64,000 nt of DNA from Zoogloea sp035335645 (GCA_035335645.1 DAOQMM010000001.1:1-64000); one strand, 5' to 3'. Numbered from the stretch's first letter, positions 29,617-39,870 are shown. Made by a program: numbers and translations. The notes: generated from the sequence alone by a model not told the origin.

Positions 29617-30093
29617 ATGCTTAGTCCTGAATCTTTGAAAAAAATTGATCGCGAGATAGCTAAATATCCTGTTGATCAGAAGCAGTCGGCTTGCATGTCT
29701 GCATTGCGAATTGCGCAGATGGAAAAAGGCTGGCTAGCCAAAGAGACGATCGAGTTCGTTGCTCGGTATCTCGATATGCCTTCAATTGCGGCTTACGAGG
29801 TTGCGACGTTTTACAACATGTACGATCTGACGCCAGTTGGCGCAAAAAAAATTACCATTTGCACCAACTTGCCGTGCGTTCTCTCCGGCGGCGTACATGC
29901 AGCTGAGTACCTGAAGAAGAAACTCGGGATTGATTTTAACGAAACGACTGCTGATGGGCTTTTTACGCTGAAAGAAGGGGAATGCATGGGTGCATGTGGT
30001 GACGCACCAGTACTTCTCTTAAACAACCATCGCATGTGCAGTTGGATGACGGAAGAGAAAATCGATCAACTTCTGGCTGATCTTAAAAAATGA
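29617..30093 (+). CDS. nuoE: NADH-quinone oxidoreductase subunit E
   Basis: A 158-residue thioredoxin-fold subunit that binds the 2Fe-2S cluster N1a. The four cysteine ligands lie in CTNLPC and CMGACG (GECMGACGDAPVLLLNN). The frame is open from a TTG at 29596, but the ATG at 29617 gives the expected N-terminus MLSPESLKKID. The nuoF ATG overlaps the stop by four bases. Confidence 0.96.
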   Translation: MLSPESLKKIDREIAKYPVDQKQSACMSALRIAQMEKGWLAKETIEFVARYLDMPSIAAYEVATFYNMYDLTPVGAKKITICTNLPCVLSGGVHAAEYLKKKLGIDFNETTADGLFTLKEGECMGACGDAPVLLLNNHRMCSWMTEEKIDQLLADLKK

Positions 30094-31409
30094 GCGCTCA
30101 AGGCATTATTCTCTCTGGGCTTGACGGCGACAGGACTTGGCGCCTCACCGACTATCTAAAGCGCGGTGGATATGAGGCGCTTAAAAAGATTATTGCCGAT
30201 AAAATTCCGGCTGATCAAATCATTGCTGAGGTCAAAAAATCTGCGCTGCGCGGTCGGGGTGGTGCCGGGTTTCCAACGGGTTTGAAATGGAGTTTCATGC
30301 CAAGGGCGTTCCCTGGCGCGAAGTATATCGCCTGTAACTCCGATGAGGGTGAGCCCGGCACGTTCAAGGATCGTGACATCCTTCGGTTTAATCCCCATTC
30401 AGTAATTGAGGGTATGGTGATCGCCGGATATGCGATGGGGTGCGAGCGGGGTTACAACTATATTCACGGAGAAATTTTCGAGACCTACGAGCGTTTCGAA
30501 GAGGCTCTGCAAGAGGCGCGGGACGCTGGGCTTCTTGGGAAAAACATTCTTGGCTCGGATTTTAGTTTTGAGCTCTTCGCTCATCATGGCTACGGGGCCT
30601 ATATTTGTGGTGAAGAGACGGCATTGCTAGAGTCGATCGAAGGAAAGAAAGGGCAGCCTCGTTTCAAGCCGCCTTTTCCGGCTAGTTTTGGTCTGTACGG
30701 GAAGCCAACGACGATCAACAACACTGAGACATTTGCTTCAATTCCATACATCATTCGCGAGGGCGGGGACGCGTTCCTTGCGCTGGGAAAGCCTAATAAC
30801 GGCGGCACAAAGCTCTTTTCAGTTTCTGGTCATGTAAATCGGCCAGGAAATTACGAGATCCCGCTTGGTACACCTTTTCCCGTGCTGCTCGAAATGGCAG
30901 GCGGGATGCGTGGTGGGCGTAAACTGAAGGGTGTAATTCCAGGCGGGTCGTCTGCTCCGGTGCTGCCGGGCCACGTTATGATGGATTGTACGATGGACTA
31001 TGACTCGATTTCCAAGGCAGGATCGATGTTGGGTTCTGGCGCTGTGATCGTCATGGACGAGTCCACCTGTATGGTGAAGTCCCTTGAACGGCTCTCTTAC
31101 TTTTACTTTGAAGAGTCGTGTGGCCAATGTACGCCATGCCGGGAAGGGACAGGCTGGTTATATAGGGTTGTCCATCGAATTGAGAACGGCTTGGGACGTC
31201 CCGATGATCTCGATTTGTTGAATAGTGTTACAGCAAACATCATGGGCAGAACGATCTGCGCCTTGGGAGATGCTGCGTCAATGCCAGTTCAAAGCTTTAT
31301 CAAGCACTTCGGCGACGAATTCGCCTACCACATTGAACACAAAAAATGTCTCGTGCCGGTTGATGTTCAGCGCGAAGGCAGCAAGATTTTCGTGGGCTCG
31401 ACATGCTAG
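30090..31409 (+). CDS. nuoF: NADH-quinone oxidoreductase subunit F
   Basis: A 439-residue subunit that oxidises NADH. The NADH/FMN motif is LRGRGGAGFPTGLKWSFMP with CNSDEGEPGTFKDR after it; the 4Fe-4S cluster N3 is held by ESCGQCTPCREGTGW and a later cysteine in TICALGDAA. Starts on the nuoE stop (ATGA) and its own stop overlaps the nuoG start, so nuoE-F-G are translationally linked. Confidence 0.98.
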   Translation: MSAQGIILSGLDGDRTWRLTDYLKRGGYEALKKIIADKIPADQIIAEVKKSALRGRGGAGFPTGLKWSFMPRAFPGAKYIACNSDEGEPGTFKDRDILRFNPHSVIEGMVIAGYAMGCERGYNYIHGEIFETYERFEEALQEARDAGLLGKNILGSDFSFELFAHHGYGAYICGEETALLESIEGKKGQPRFKPPFPASFGLYGKPTTINNTETFASIPYIIREGGDAFLALGKPNNGGTKLFSVSGHVNRPGNYEIPLGTPFPVLLEMAGGMRGGRKLKGVIPGGSSAPVLPGHVMMDCTMDYDSISKAGSMLGSGAVIVMDESTCMVKSLERLSYFYFEESCGQCTPCREGTGWLYRVVHRIENGLGRPDDLDLLNSVTANIMGRTICALGDAASMPVQSFIKHFGDEFAYHIEHKKCLVPVDVQREGSKIFVGSTC

Positions 31410-33751
31410 AAATCGAAATTGACGGCAAGCAATTGCAGGTTCCTGACGGAAGTACCGTCATAGAGGCTGCAAGTAAAGTGGGTGCGTACGTTCCCCATTT
31501 CTGCTATCACAAGAAGCTGTCCATTGCTGCGAACTGCCGGATGTGCCTTGTTCAGGTTGAAAAGGCTCCCAAGCCATTGCCTGCTTGTGCAACTCCGGTA
31601 ACAAACGGCATGAAGGTATGGACTCATTCTGAGCCTGCGATTAAGGCTCAGAAAGGTGTGATGGAGTTCCTGCTTATCAATCACCCGCTTGATTGCCCAA
31701 TCTGCGACCAAGGTGGCGAATGTCAGTTGCAGGATCTATCTGTCGGATATGGTGGCGTTTCCTCGCGCTACCAGGAAGAAAAGCGAGTCGTCTCGAATAA
31801 GGATCTTGGTTCCCTCGTATCAACCGATATGACGAGGTGCATCAACTGCACGCGCTGCGTTCGATTTACGACGGAAATCGCGGGGTTGATGGAGCTCGGG
31901 CAGGCATTCCGGGGTGAGCACGCCGAGATCATGCCTTTTGTGGAAAAGGCGCTTGAATCTGAGTTGTCAGGTAACATTATCGACCTGTGTCCGGTTGGGG
32001 CACTTACGTCGAAGCCGTTCCGTTTTGGCGCACGCGCTTGGGAGATGTCGCGCAGGAAGTCTGTGAGCCCGCACGATTCTTTGGGGTCGAATCTGATCGT
32101 TCAGATTAAGAACGATAAAGTCAAACGCGTTTTGCCGCTTGAAAACGAGGCAATTAACGAATGCTGGCTTTCCGACAGGGATCGTTTCTCTTACGAGGCA
32201 GTGAATGGACCTGAGCGGCTTCTCAAACCGATGATCAAGCAAGGTGGGGTGTGGCAGGAAGCGACTTGGGAAGTGGCGCTCGAGTACGTCGTCAACGGGC
32301 TGAAGTCCGTTTCCAAGGAGCACGGGCCTAAGTCAATAGGGGCCTGGATTTCCCCGCACAGTACGCTTGAGGAAATGTATCTTGCTCAGCGCTTGATGCG
32401 GGGACTGGAGTCCGGGAACGTGGACTTCCGGCTTAGGCAGTCTGATTTCTCGGCTGATGATAAGCTTGAAGGGGCGCCATGGCTCGGCATGTCGATCGCA
32501 GATGTATCGAAACTGGACCGCTTGTTGATTGTTGGCTCTTTCTTTCGTAAGGATCATCCGCTGCTTGCGCAGCGGGTCCGTCAAGCAGCGAAGAAGGGGC
32601 TTAAGATCAACGCATTGGGAGCGGCATTTGATGACTGGAGATTGCCGCTCGCAAATGTCTGCAAAGTAGCTCCAGATGAATTCAAGGTTGTACTGGCGCG
32701 TATTGCCGGTCGAATTGCTTCTCAAACCAGTCAGTCCATCAGCGACGAGCTGGCCAGTTTTGTAAGCGAGTCTGGCGCTGATAATGAATCGAGCGCAATT
32801 GCAGATTCTATTGCCAGTGGACGCAAGATCGCAATCTGGCTCGGCAATCAGGCCGCGCAGGACGTGGAATCTGTTCAACTTCAGATCCTGATTCAAGAGA
32901 TTGCACGTCTCTCACGCGCGAGCTTCGGCGTTATTGGCGAAGCGGCAAATAGCGTAGGCGGGTACATTGCTGGGGCGATTCCTCATGCCGATTTGGCAGG
33001 GATGAACGTCCAGCAGATGATCAATGGAGATCTTAAAGCATGTGTGTTACTGGGTGTTGAGCCCGAATATGACATGGCTGACGGAGTTGCTGCGCGGACT
33101 GCTTTGCAGAACGCAGAAACTGTCATCGTCCTAAATGCGTTTAAATCCAAAGATGCCCTGGACTACGCTGACGTCATGTTGCCTGTCGCTCCATTTACGG
33201 AGACCGCAGGTACATACGTGAATGCCGAAGGCGCAATTCAATCATTTTATTCGGTGGTTAAGAGTACGGGTGATTCTCGTCCGGCATGGAAAATTCTTCG
33301 AGTTCTGGGCTCAATGGCAGGTATTCCTGGATTTGAGTTTGAACGTATCGAAGATGTGCGTGACGCTAGTTTGGGCCCTAATCATGCAAATGTTAAGTTG
33401 AGTAATGTTCTGAAAGGATGCGTTGTGACGGCTAAGCGTAAGGCTTGCTCATTGCAGCGAGTTTCAGACATTCCGCCTTATGCTGCTGATCCGATCGTTC
33501 GTCGGTCCGAACCTCTTCAAAATACATTGGATGCAGTTATTCCTACTGCAAGAATGTCCAGCAAGACACTCGCGGAAATTGGCGTGGGTGACGGGGAGAA
33601 AGTACGCGTTAAGTCGAAGTCTGGCGAAGTGACGATTTTTGCCCAGGTTGATAGCGGTGTTGCAGATGGTTGCGTACGACTTGCCGGTGCTCATGATGCG
33701 ACCAAGCTACTTGGCAGTCTTAGCGCTGAAATTTTGGTGGAGCGTGCCTGA
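31403..33751 (+). CDS. nuoG: NADH-quinone oxidoreductase subunit G
   Basis: A 782-residue iron-sulfur subunit with a molybdopterin-oxidoreductase-like body. The N-terminus holds a 2Fe-2S ferredoxin domain (CYHKKLSIAANCRMC), the His-Cys cluster motif HPLDCPICDQGGECQLQD and the 4Fe-4S motif RCINCTRCVRF. It is shorter than the 908-residue E. coli protein, as usual in betaproteobacteria. Stop overlaps the nuoH ATG (ATGA-type). Confidence 0.97.
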   Translation: MLEIEIDGKQLQVPDGSTVIEAASKVGAYVPHFCYHKKLSIAANCRMCLVQVEKAPKPLPACATPVTNGMKVWTHSEPAIKAQKGVMEFLLINHPLDCPICDQGGECQLQDLSVGYGGVSSRYQEEKRVVSNKDLGSLVSTDMTRCINCTRCVRFTTEIAGLMELGQAFRGEHAEIMPFVEKALESELSGNIIDLCPVGALTSKPFRFGARAWEMSRRKSVSPHDSLGSNLIVQIKNDKVKRVLPLENEAINECWLSDRDRFSYEAVNGPERLLKPMIKQGGVWQEATWEVALEYVVNGLKSVSKEHGPKSIGAWISPHSTLEEMYLAQRLMRGLESGNVDFRLRQSDFSADDKLEGAPWLGMSIADVSKLDRLLIVGSFFRKDHPLLAQRVRQAAKKGLKINALGAAFDDWRLPLANVCKVAPDEFKVVLARIAGRIASQTSQSISDELASFVSESGADNESSAIADSIASGRKIAIWLGNQAAQDVESVQLQILIQEIARLSRASFGVIGEAANSVGGYIAGAIPHADLAGMNVQQMINGDLKACVLLGVEPEYDMADGVAARTALQNAETVIVLNAFKSKDALDYADVMLPVAPFTETAGTYVNAEGAIQSFYSVVKSTGDSRPAWKILRVLGSMAGIPGFEFERIEDVRDASLGPNHANVKLSNVLKGCVVTAKRKACSLQRVSDIPPYAADPIVRRSEPLQNTLDAVIPTARMSSKTLAEIGVGDGEKVRVKSKSGEVTIFAQVDSGVADGCVRLAGAHDATKLLGSLSAEILVERA

Positions 33752-34800
33752 TGGAAAATGTCCTGCAGCCCGTTGCTGAATTTTTCGGGGATGTTTGGCC
33801 TTTGGTCTGGAGCCTAGCGAAAATTGTCGGGATCATTGCTCCCTTGTTTTTGTGTGTGGCATATCTCACTCTGGCTGAACGCAAGGTGATCGGTTACATG
33901 CAGGTACGAATTGGGCCCAATCGGGTTGGACCCAAAGGATTGCTTCAACCGATCGCGGACGGTGTAAAGCTCTTGCTTAAGGAAATAATCGTTCCTAGTT
34001 GCGCCAGCAAGAGTTTGTTTATTGTTGGGCCAGTGCTAGCGTTGGGGCCGGCGCTTGCTGCGTGGGCCGTAGTGCCATTTGCAGATGGGTGGGTAGTTGG
34101 TAATGTTGATGCGGGTTTGCTGTTCCTTCTAGCTATTACATCAATTGAAGTCTACGGAGTAATCATCGCGGCATGGGCATCAAACTCCAAGTATGCTTTC
34201 CTTGGGGGGATGCGGGCGGCGGCGCAGATGGTTTCGTATGAAATCTCTATGGGGTTCGCTCTGGTGAGTGTCCTAATGATTTCATCGAGCTTGAATTTGA
34301 CAGATATCGTCAGTAGTCAAGGCAAGGGTCAGTGGGCCGATTGGGGTTTTGGCTTCCTTAGCTGGAACTGGCTGCCGCTTTTTCCAATGTTCTTGGTTTA
34401 TCTGATTTCCGGGGTTGCGGAAACAAATCGTGCGCCGTTCGATGTTGTCGAAGGAGAGTCCGAGATTGTTGCGGGACACATGATTGAGTATTCGGGAATG
34501 GCGTTCGCACTGTTCTTCCTTGGTGAGTACGCGAACATGATTCTTATCTCCGCGCTCACGTCTATCCTGTTTCTCGGGGGATGGTTGTCTCCGTTCGGGT
34601 TTCTCCCAGACAGCTTTGTTTGGTTGGCACTTAAAACATCCTTCATCCTGTTTCTATTCCTTTGGTTCCGCGCGACATTTCCGCGGTTCAGATATGACCA
34701 TATCATGCGTCTGGGTTGGAAGGTATTTATTCCGGTAACACTTTTCTGGGTGATGCTTGTTGCTGTTTGGATCATGTCTCCCCTGTCGGTTTGGAAGTGA
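33751..34800 (+). CDS. nuoH: NADH-quinone oxidoreductase subunit H
   Basis: A 349-residue membrane subunit with eight predicted helices that builds the quinone channel at the junction of the two arms. Signatures are YLTLAERKVIGYMQVRIGPN, RVGPKGLLQPIADGVKLLLK, and AETNRAPFDVVEGESEIVAG (acidic loop next to the quinone site). Starts on the last base of the nuoG stop. Confidence 0.98.
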   Translation: MENVLQPVAEFFGDVWPLVWSLAKIVGIIAPLFLCVAYLTLAERKVIGYMQVRIGPNRVGPKGLLQPIADGVKLLLKEIIVPSCASKSLFIVGPVLALGPALAAWAVVPFADGWVVGNVDAGLLFLLAITSIEVYGVIIAAWASNSKYAFLGGMRAAAQMVSYEISMGFALVSVLMISSSLNLTDIVSSQGKGQWADWGFGFLSWNWLPLFPMFLVYLISGVAETNRAPFDVVEGESEIVAGHMIEYSGMAFALFFLGEYANMILISALTSILFLGGWLSPFGFLPDSFVWLALKTSFILFLFLWFRATFPRFRYDHIMRLGWKVFIPVTLFWVMLVAVWIMSPLSVWK

Positions 34801-34810
34801 GGGGTAAATT

Positions 34811-35299
34811 ATGGGTTCTATGAAGGATTTTGTAGGCAGTCTTTTTTTAAAGGAACTGCTGAAAGGAATGGCTCTTACAGGGCGGCATCTCTTTGCACGT
34901 AAGATTACCGTTCAGTTTCCAGAAGAAAAGACACCACAGAGCCCTCGTTTTCGTGGCCTACATGCATTGCGCCGGTATCCGAATGGCGAAGAACGCTGTA
35001 TTGCATGTAAGCTTTGTGAGGCTGTTTGTCCTGCTATGGCGATCACCATCGAATCTGAACAGCGGGGTGATGGATCCCGTCGCACAAGTCGATACGACAT
35101 CGATTTGACGAAGTGCATATTTTGTGGGTTTTGTGAAGAGGCGTGCCCCGTTGATGCGGTGGTTGAAACCCGAATATTTGAATATCATGGCGAAAAGCGG
35201 GGCGATCTTTATTACACGAAACAGATGCTTCTTGCTGTGGGCGAAAAACACGAGAAGCAGATTGCTGCCGATCGTGAAGTTGAATCCAAGTACCGCTGA
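34811..35299 (+). CDS. nuoI: NADH-quinone oxidoreductase subunit I
   Basis: A 162-residue ferredoxin-type subunit with two 4Fe-4S clusters (N6a and N6b). The ligand motifs are CIACKLCEAVCPAMAI and CIFCGFCEEACPVDAVVE, an 8Fe ferredoxin pair. Residues before about 40 form the amphipathic N-terminus that attaches it to the membrane arm. Ten bases separate it from nuoH. Confidence 0.98.
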   Translation: MGSMKDFVGSLFLKELLKGMALTGRHLFARKITVQFPEEKTPQSPRFRGLHALRRYPNGEERCIACKLCEAVCPAMAITIESEQRGDGSRRTSRYDIDLTKCIFCGFCEEACPVDAVVETRIFEYHGEKRGDLYYTKQMLLAVGEKHEKQIAADREVESKYR

Positions 35300-35329
35300 T
35301 TGTAGTCAATTGGCAACCAGGATATAGAC

Positions 35330-35929
35330 ATGGATTTTCAGGTGGTAGTTTTCTATTTCTTCTCGGCGATCATGGTGATAGCTTCGCTGAAGGTAATTAC
35401 GTCCCGGAATCCGGTACATGCCGCTTTGTACTTGGTGCTCTCCTTTGTTTCAGCAAGCGGGATTTGGTTGCTGCTGCAGGCTGAGTTTTTGGCGATAGCG
35501 CTGGTGATGGTTTATGTCGGTGCAGTGATGGTGCTGTTCCTGTTCGTTGTGATGATGCTCGACATAAACATCGAAAGGCTTCGGCAGGGATTCTGGAGCT
35601 ATCTCCCGGTTGGTGCGTTGATTGCGATTGCAATGGTCGTCGAAATGGGAATGGTTCTGGGCACTTATTTCGGACTTGACTCCGTACCTTTGCCTCCTGC
35701 GCCTGAGCAGGGATACAGCAATACAAAGGCGTTGGGTAGGCTTCTATTCACGGAGTACGCTTATCCGTTTGAGCTTGCCTCGATTGTGCTTCTTGTTGCA
35801 ATGATCGCTGCTGTGGCGCTGACCTTGCGTAAGCGAGATAGTGTTAAGAAAGTTGACCCGTCTGCTCAGGTGGCAGTTCAGCGAAATGATCGCCTACGGA
35901 TTGTTTCGATGCCTTCTGATTCAGAATAA
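35330..35929 (+). CDS. nuoJ: NADH-quinone oxidoreductase subunit J
   Basis: A 199-residue membrane subunit with five predicted helices. The conserved helix-3 region reads VMVYVGAVMVLFLFVVMMLD, which contains the pi-bulge tyrosine/glycine stretch of ND6-type subunits. An AACCAGGATATAG leader gives the ribosome site. The hydrophilic C-terminus is typical of betaproteobacterial NuoJ. Confidence 0.96.
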   Translation: MDFQVVVFYFFSAIMVIASLKVITSRNPVHAALYLVLSFVSASGIWLLLQAEFLAIALVMVYVGAVMVLFLFVVMMLDINIERLRQGFWSYLPVGALIAIAMVVEMGMVLGTYFGLDSVPLPPAPEQGYSNTKALGRLLFTEYAYPFELASIVLLVAMIAAVALTLRKRDSVKKVDPSAQVAVQRNDRLRIVSMPSDSE

Positions 35930-35961
35930 TTAAAGCGTTAATTAAGACCTCGGGATTGCTG

Positions 35962-36267
35962 ATGCTGCCACTTTCTCATTATCTGATTTTGGGTGCCATT
36001 CTCTTTGCGATCAGCGTAGTTGGCATATTCTTGAACAGAAAGAATCTGATCGTTCTTTTGATGGCGATTGAACTAATGCTTCTGGCGGTAAATATTAACT
36101 TCGTAGCGTTTTCTCGTTATCTGGGAGATGCAGCGGGGCAAATCTTCGTGTTTTTTGTTCTGACTGTCGCTGCCGCTGAGTCAGGGATAGGTCTTGCCAT
36201 CTTGGTGGCTCTGTTCCGAAATCTGCGCACGATTCATGTTGATGATCTGGATACTCTCAAGGGATAA
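35962..36267 (+). CDS. nuoK: NADH-quinone oxidoreductase subunit K
   Basis: A 101-residue membrane subunit with three helices. Two conserved proton-channel glutamates are visible, in LLMAIELMLLAVNINFVAFS and in TVAAAESGIGLAILVALFR. The ATG at 35962 gives the standard length; a TTG two codons earlier is in frame. Confidence 0.97.
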   Translation: MLPLSHYLILGAILFAISVVGIFLNRKNLIVLLMAIELMLLAVNINFVAFSRYLGDAAGQIFVFFVLTVAAAESGIGLAILVALFRNLRTIHVDDLDTLKG

Positions 36268-36279
36268 GGAAGCTTTTTG

Positions 36280-38307
36280 ATGTCGGATATGCAAAAGCTC
36301 TACCTCGTAGTTCCGCTCGCTCCGCTTTTGGGTGCAGTCATTGCTGGTCTTTTTGGAAAGGCCATCGGGCGGGCAGGGGCACATACAGTCACTATCCTTG
36401 GTGTGGCTATCTCGTTTGTCTGCTCGGTTTTCATTTTCAATGACGTGGCTGCAGGCAATACCTTCAACGGAACGTTATACACATGGGCAACAAGTGGTGC
36501 TTTGACGTTTGAAGTCGGATTCCTAATCGATACTCTGACGGTCATGATGATGATCGTTGTCACCTTCGTGTCCTTGATGGTGCACGTGTATACGATAGGC
36601 TATATGACTGATGATCCTGGCTACCAGCGTTTCTTCAGCTATATCTCGCTTTTCACGTTTTCGATGCTGATGCTGGTCATGTCCAACAATTTCCTACAGC
36701 TTTTCTTTGGCTGGGAGGCTGTTGGTCTGGTTTCCTACCTTCTGATCGGATTCTGGTATACCCGTCCCACCGCGATCTTCGCAAACATGAAGGCTTTTCT
36801 TGTTAATCGTGTTGGCGATTTTGGTTTTCTACTTGGCATCGGATTGATTGCAGCCTACGCGGGGAGCCTCAACTACGCAGAAGTGTTCAACAAGGCGGGA
36901 GATCTTGCTGGAATGACTGTTCCGGCAACGGGTTGGCCATTGATCACCGCAGTCTGTATCGGTCTCTTCATCGGTGCAATGGGCAAATCTGCGCAGGTTC
37001 CCTTGCACGTCTGGCTGCCGGATTCCATGGAAGGTCCTACGCCGATTTCAGCGTTGATTCATGCTGCGACGATGGTGACCGCAGGTATTTTCATGGTCGC
37101 GCGCATGTCCCCGTTGTTTGAACTGTCGGATACCGCGCTCAGCTTCGTTCTGATCATCGGTGCAACGACGGCATTGTTCATGGGCTTTCTTGGCATTGTT
37201 CAAAATGATATCAAGCGTGTTGTTGCGTATTCGACACTTTCTCAGCTGGGTTATATGACAGTTGCGCTGGGTGTTTCTGCATACTCTGCTGCGGTATTCC
37301 ATCTGATGACCCATGCGTTCTTCAAGGCGCTTCTGTTCCTTGGAGCTGGTTCGGTTATTATCGGAATGCATCATGATCAGGATATGCGCAACATGGGCGG
37401 CCTCTGGAAGTATATGCCTGTTACCTGGATCACATCTCTTGTTGGCTCATTGGCCTTAATCGGGTTTCCGTTTCTCTCTGGTTTCTATTCTAAGGACTCG
37501 ATCATTGAGGCGGTTGGCGTGTCGCATTTGGCAGGGTCAGGCTATGCATACATATGTGTGATCGTTGGGGTATTCGTTACTGCCTTTTACTCCTTTCGCA
37601 TGTATTTCCTTGTCTTCCACGGCAAAGAGCGGTTTGGATTGGTGCATGAGAGCCATCACGATGTTCATCACCACGATGATGGTGATGCATCGCATGACGA
37701 AGATCACCATCACGGCCTCGCACCTGGGCAAAAGCCCCACGAGTCTCCTTGGGTCGTAACAGTCCCTCTCGTCATGCTCGCCATCCCTTCGATGTTGGTT
37801 GGGTTTTACACAATCGAACCGATGTTGTTTGGAGAATACTTCAAGGGTGTAATTTACTTTTCCGATGCGCACCCGGTTATGGCTGAACTGGAGGAGGAGT
37901 TCCACGGGGCCGTTGCAATGGCATTGCACGGATTCACGACTTTGCCGTTCTTCCTTGCCATGAGCGGTGTCGTGTTAGCTTGGTTCCTTTATCTTGTCCA
38001 GCCGTGGATTCCCGAAAAGGTTATGCTGGCCTTTAAGCCCATTCACACATTGCTTGAAAATAAGTATTACTTTGATAAGTTTAATGAAACCGTTTTCGCG
38101 GGCGGGGCACGTTTGTTGGGCAAGGGTATGTGGAAAGCTGGTGATCAGGCGATCATCGATGGAATGGTGGTGAACGGTTCAGCCAAATTTGTCGGATGGA
38201 TTGCTCAGCTCACCAGGCTCTTCCAGAGCGGTCATATCTACCAGTATGCGTTTTCCATGATCATCGGCGTTTTTGTACTCCTCGTTTTTTGGATCAATCG
38301 GGGTTGA
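36280..38307 (+). CDS. nuoL: NADH-quinone oxidoreductase subunit L
   Basis: A 675-residue antiporter-like membrane subunit at the distal end of complex I, with about 16 helices and the long lateral helix near the C-terminus. Signatures are FFGWEAVGLVSYLLIGFWYT, LHVWLPDSMEGPTPISALIH and the lysine/histidine-containing VAYSTLSQLGYMTVALGVSA. A histidine/aspartate-rich insertion (nucleotides about 37644-37715, with HHHDDGDASHDEDHHHG) sits in a loop. Start at ATG 36280 with AAGGAAG eight bases upstream; the preceding TTG is less likely. Confidence 0.97.
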   Translation: MSDMQKLYLVVPLAPLLGAVIAGLFGKAIGRAGAHTVTILGVAISFVCSVFIFNDVAAGNTFNGTLYTWATSGALTFEVGFLIDTLTVMMMIVVTFVSLMVHVYTIGYMTDDPGYQRFFSYISLFTFSMLMLVMSNNFLQLFFGWEAVGLVSYLLIGFWYTRPTAIFANMKAFLVNRVGDFGFLLGIGLIAAYAGSLNYAEVFNKAGDLAGMTVPATGWPLITAVCIGLFIGAMGKSAQVPLHVWLPDSMEGPTPISALIHAATMVTAGIFMVARMSPLFELSDTALSFVLIIGATTALFMGFLGIVQNDIKRVVAYSTLSQLGYMTVALGVSAYSAAVFHLMTHAFFKALLFLGAGSVIIGMHHDQDMRNMGGLWKYMPVTWITSLVGSLALIGFPFLSGFYSKDSIIEAVGVSHLAGSGYAYICVIVGVFVTAFYSFRMYFLVFHGKERFGLVHESHHDVHHHDDGDASHDEDHHHGLAPGQKPHESPWVVTVPLVMLAIPSMLVGFYTIEPMLFGEYFKGVIYFSDAHPVMAELEEEFHGAVAMALHGFTTLPFFLAMSGVVLAWFLYLVQPWIPEKVMLAFKPIHTLLENKYYFDKFNETVFAGGARLLGKGMWKAGDQAIIDGMVVNGSAKFVGWIAQLTRLFQSGHIYQYAFSMIIGVFVLLVFWINRG

Positions 38308-38388
38308 CGGTCGGACTGGAATATACAGGACGCAGCAGACCATTTGATGAACTGATGCACCGTAAGGTGTAGATGACGGAAATTTAAG

Positions 38389-39870
38389 ATGACGGGTATT
38401 CCATTCCTCAGCCTCGCGATTTGGGTGCCGATCGTCGGCGGCCTGGTGGCCCTGGCGACAGGTTCCGACAAGAATGCACCGGTAGCGAGGTTTGTTGCGC
38501 TGTTTACTGCTCTTGTGGGGCTCGCGGTCAGTATTCCGCTCTTCACTGGTTTCGACGTCGCTACAAGTTCTATGCAGTTTGTTGAAGCTTATGCTTGGAT
38601 TCCGCGTTTCAACATCAATTACTATCTTGGCGTTGATGGCATCTCCGTGTTGTTCGTGGTTCTGAATAGTTTTATCACTGTTATCGTAGTGATTGCAGGC
38701 TGGGATGTGATTCAGGAAAAGGTTTCCCAGTACATGGCCGGATTCCTGATTATGTCGGGTCTTATAAACGGCATATTTACTGCGCTGGATGGTGTTCTGT
38801 TTTACGTGTTCTTTGAGGCCTCTCTGATTCCGTTGTTTATCATCATCGGTGTATGGGGTGGGCCTAATCGAGTTTACGCGGCCATTAAGTTTTTTCTCTA
38901 CACGCTAGCGGGTTCGCTTTTAATGTTGGTCGCACTGCTTTACCTCTTCATGGAGTCGGGTGGTAGCTTCAATATTCTCGAATGGCACGAGCTTAAGCTC
39001 GGGATGGATGTCCAGACCTTGATTTTTTGGGCGTTTCTGGTGTCGTTCGCAGTTAAGGTCCCTATGTTTCCGGTCCATACCTGGCTGCCTGATGCTCACG
39101 TTGAGGCGCCTACAGGGGGTTCCATCGTTCTGGCAGCGATTGGTCTCAAGCTTGGGGCGTACGGTTTTCTTCGATTTTCGCTGCCTATCACGCCGGACGC
39201 GGCACAAGCTTTTGCTCCGATGATGATTACGCTTTCCCTGATTGCCGTCATCTATATCGGATTCGTGGCGCTCGTTCAGACCGACATGAAGAAATTGGTC
39301 GCATATTCGTCAATCTCGCATATGGGATTTGTAACGCTCGGATTCTTTATTTTTAACCCGCTCGGCGTCGAAGGTGCGCTCGTCCAGATGATCTCGCATG
39401 GATTTGTTTCCGGTGCGATGTTTGCGTGTATTGGCGTGCTGTACGACCGAATGCATTCGCGCCAGATTGCTGATTATGGTGGCGTTGTGAACGTGATGCC
39501 CAAGTTTGCAGCGCTGTTCATGTTGTTTGCGATGGCGAATTCCGGACTTCCAGCAACCTCTGGGTTTGTAGGGGAATTCATGGTTGCATTGGGTGCGGTT
39601 CAGCACAACTTTTGGGTAGGTTTTGCTGCGGCGACGACGCTGATACTTGGGGCGGCGTACACGCTGTGGATGTACAAGCGCGTGGTGTTTGGCGCTATTG
39701 CTAACGATCATGTTGCTGAACTGAAGGACATCAATAATCGAGAGTTCGTTTTTCTTCTTGTTCTTGCCGTGTGTGTTCTTGCAATGGGGATTTACCCCTT
39801 CCCCGTCACGAACGTTATGCATGCATCGGTCAGCGATCTGCTGAAACATGTTGCGGCTGGCAAGTTGTAA
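38389..39870 (+). CDS. nuoM: NADH-quinone oxidoreductase subunit M
   Basis: A 493-residue antiporter-like subunit with about 14 helices. Conserved features are the glutamate in YVFFEASLIPLFIIIGVWGG, the lysine in VKVPMFPVHTWLPDAHVEAP and MKKLVAYSSISHMGFVTLGF. The 81 bases between nuoL and nuoM hold a small CACC-GTAA-GGTG repeat and no reading frame of note. Confidence 0.98.
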   Translation: MTGIPFLSLAIWVPIVGGLVALATGSDKNAPVARFVALFTALVGLAVSIPLFTGFDVATSSMQFVEAYAWIPRFNINYYLGVDGISVLFVVLNSFITVIVVIAGWDVIQEKVSQYMAGFLIMSGLINGIFTALDGVLFYVFFEASLIPLFIIIGVWGGPNRVYAAIKFFLYTLAGSLLMLVALLYLFMESGGSFNILEWHELKLGMDVQTLIFWAFLVSFAVKVPMFPVHTWLPDAHVEAPTGGSIVLAAIGLKLGAYGFLRFSLPITPDAAQAFAPMMITLSLIAVIYIGFVALVQTDMKKLVAYSSISHMGFVTLGFFIFNPLGVEGALVQMISHGFVSGAMFACIGVLYDRMHSRQIADYGGVVNVMPKFAALFMLFAMANSGLPATSGFVGEFMVALGAVQHNFWVGFAAATTLILGAAYTLWMYKRVVFGAIANDHVAELKDINNREFVFLLVLAVCVLAMGIYPFPVTNVMHASVSDLLKHVAAGKL

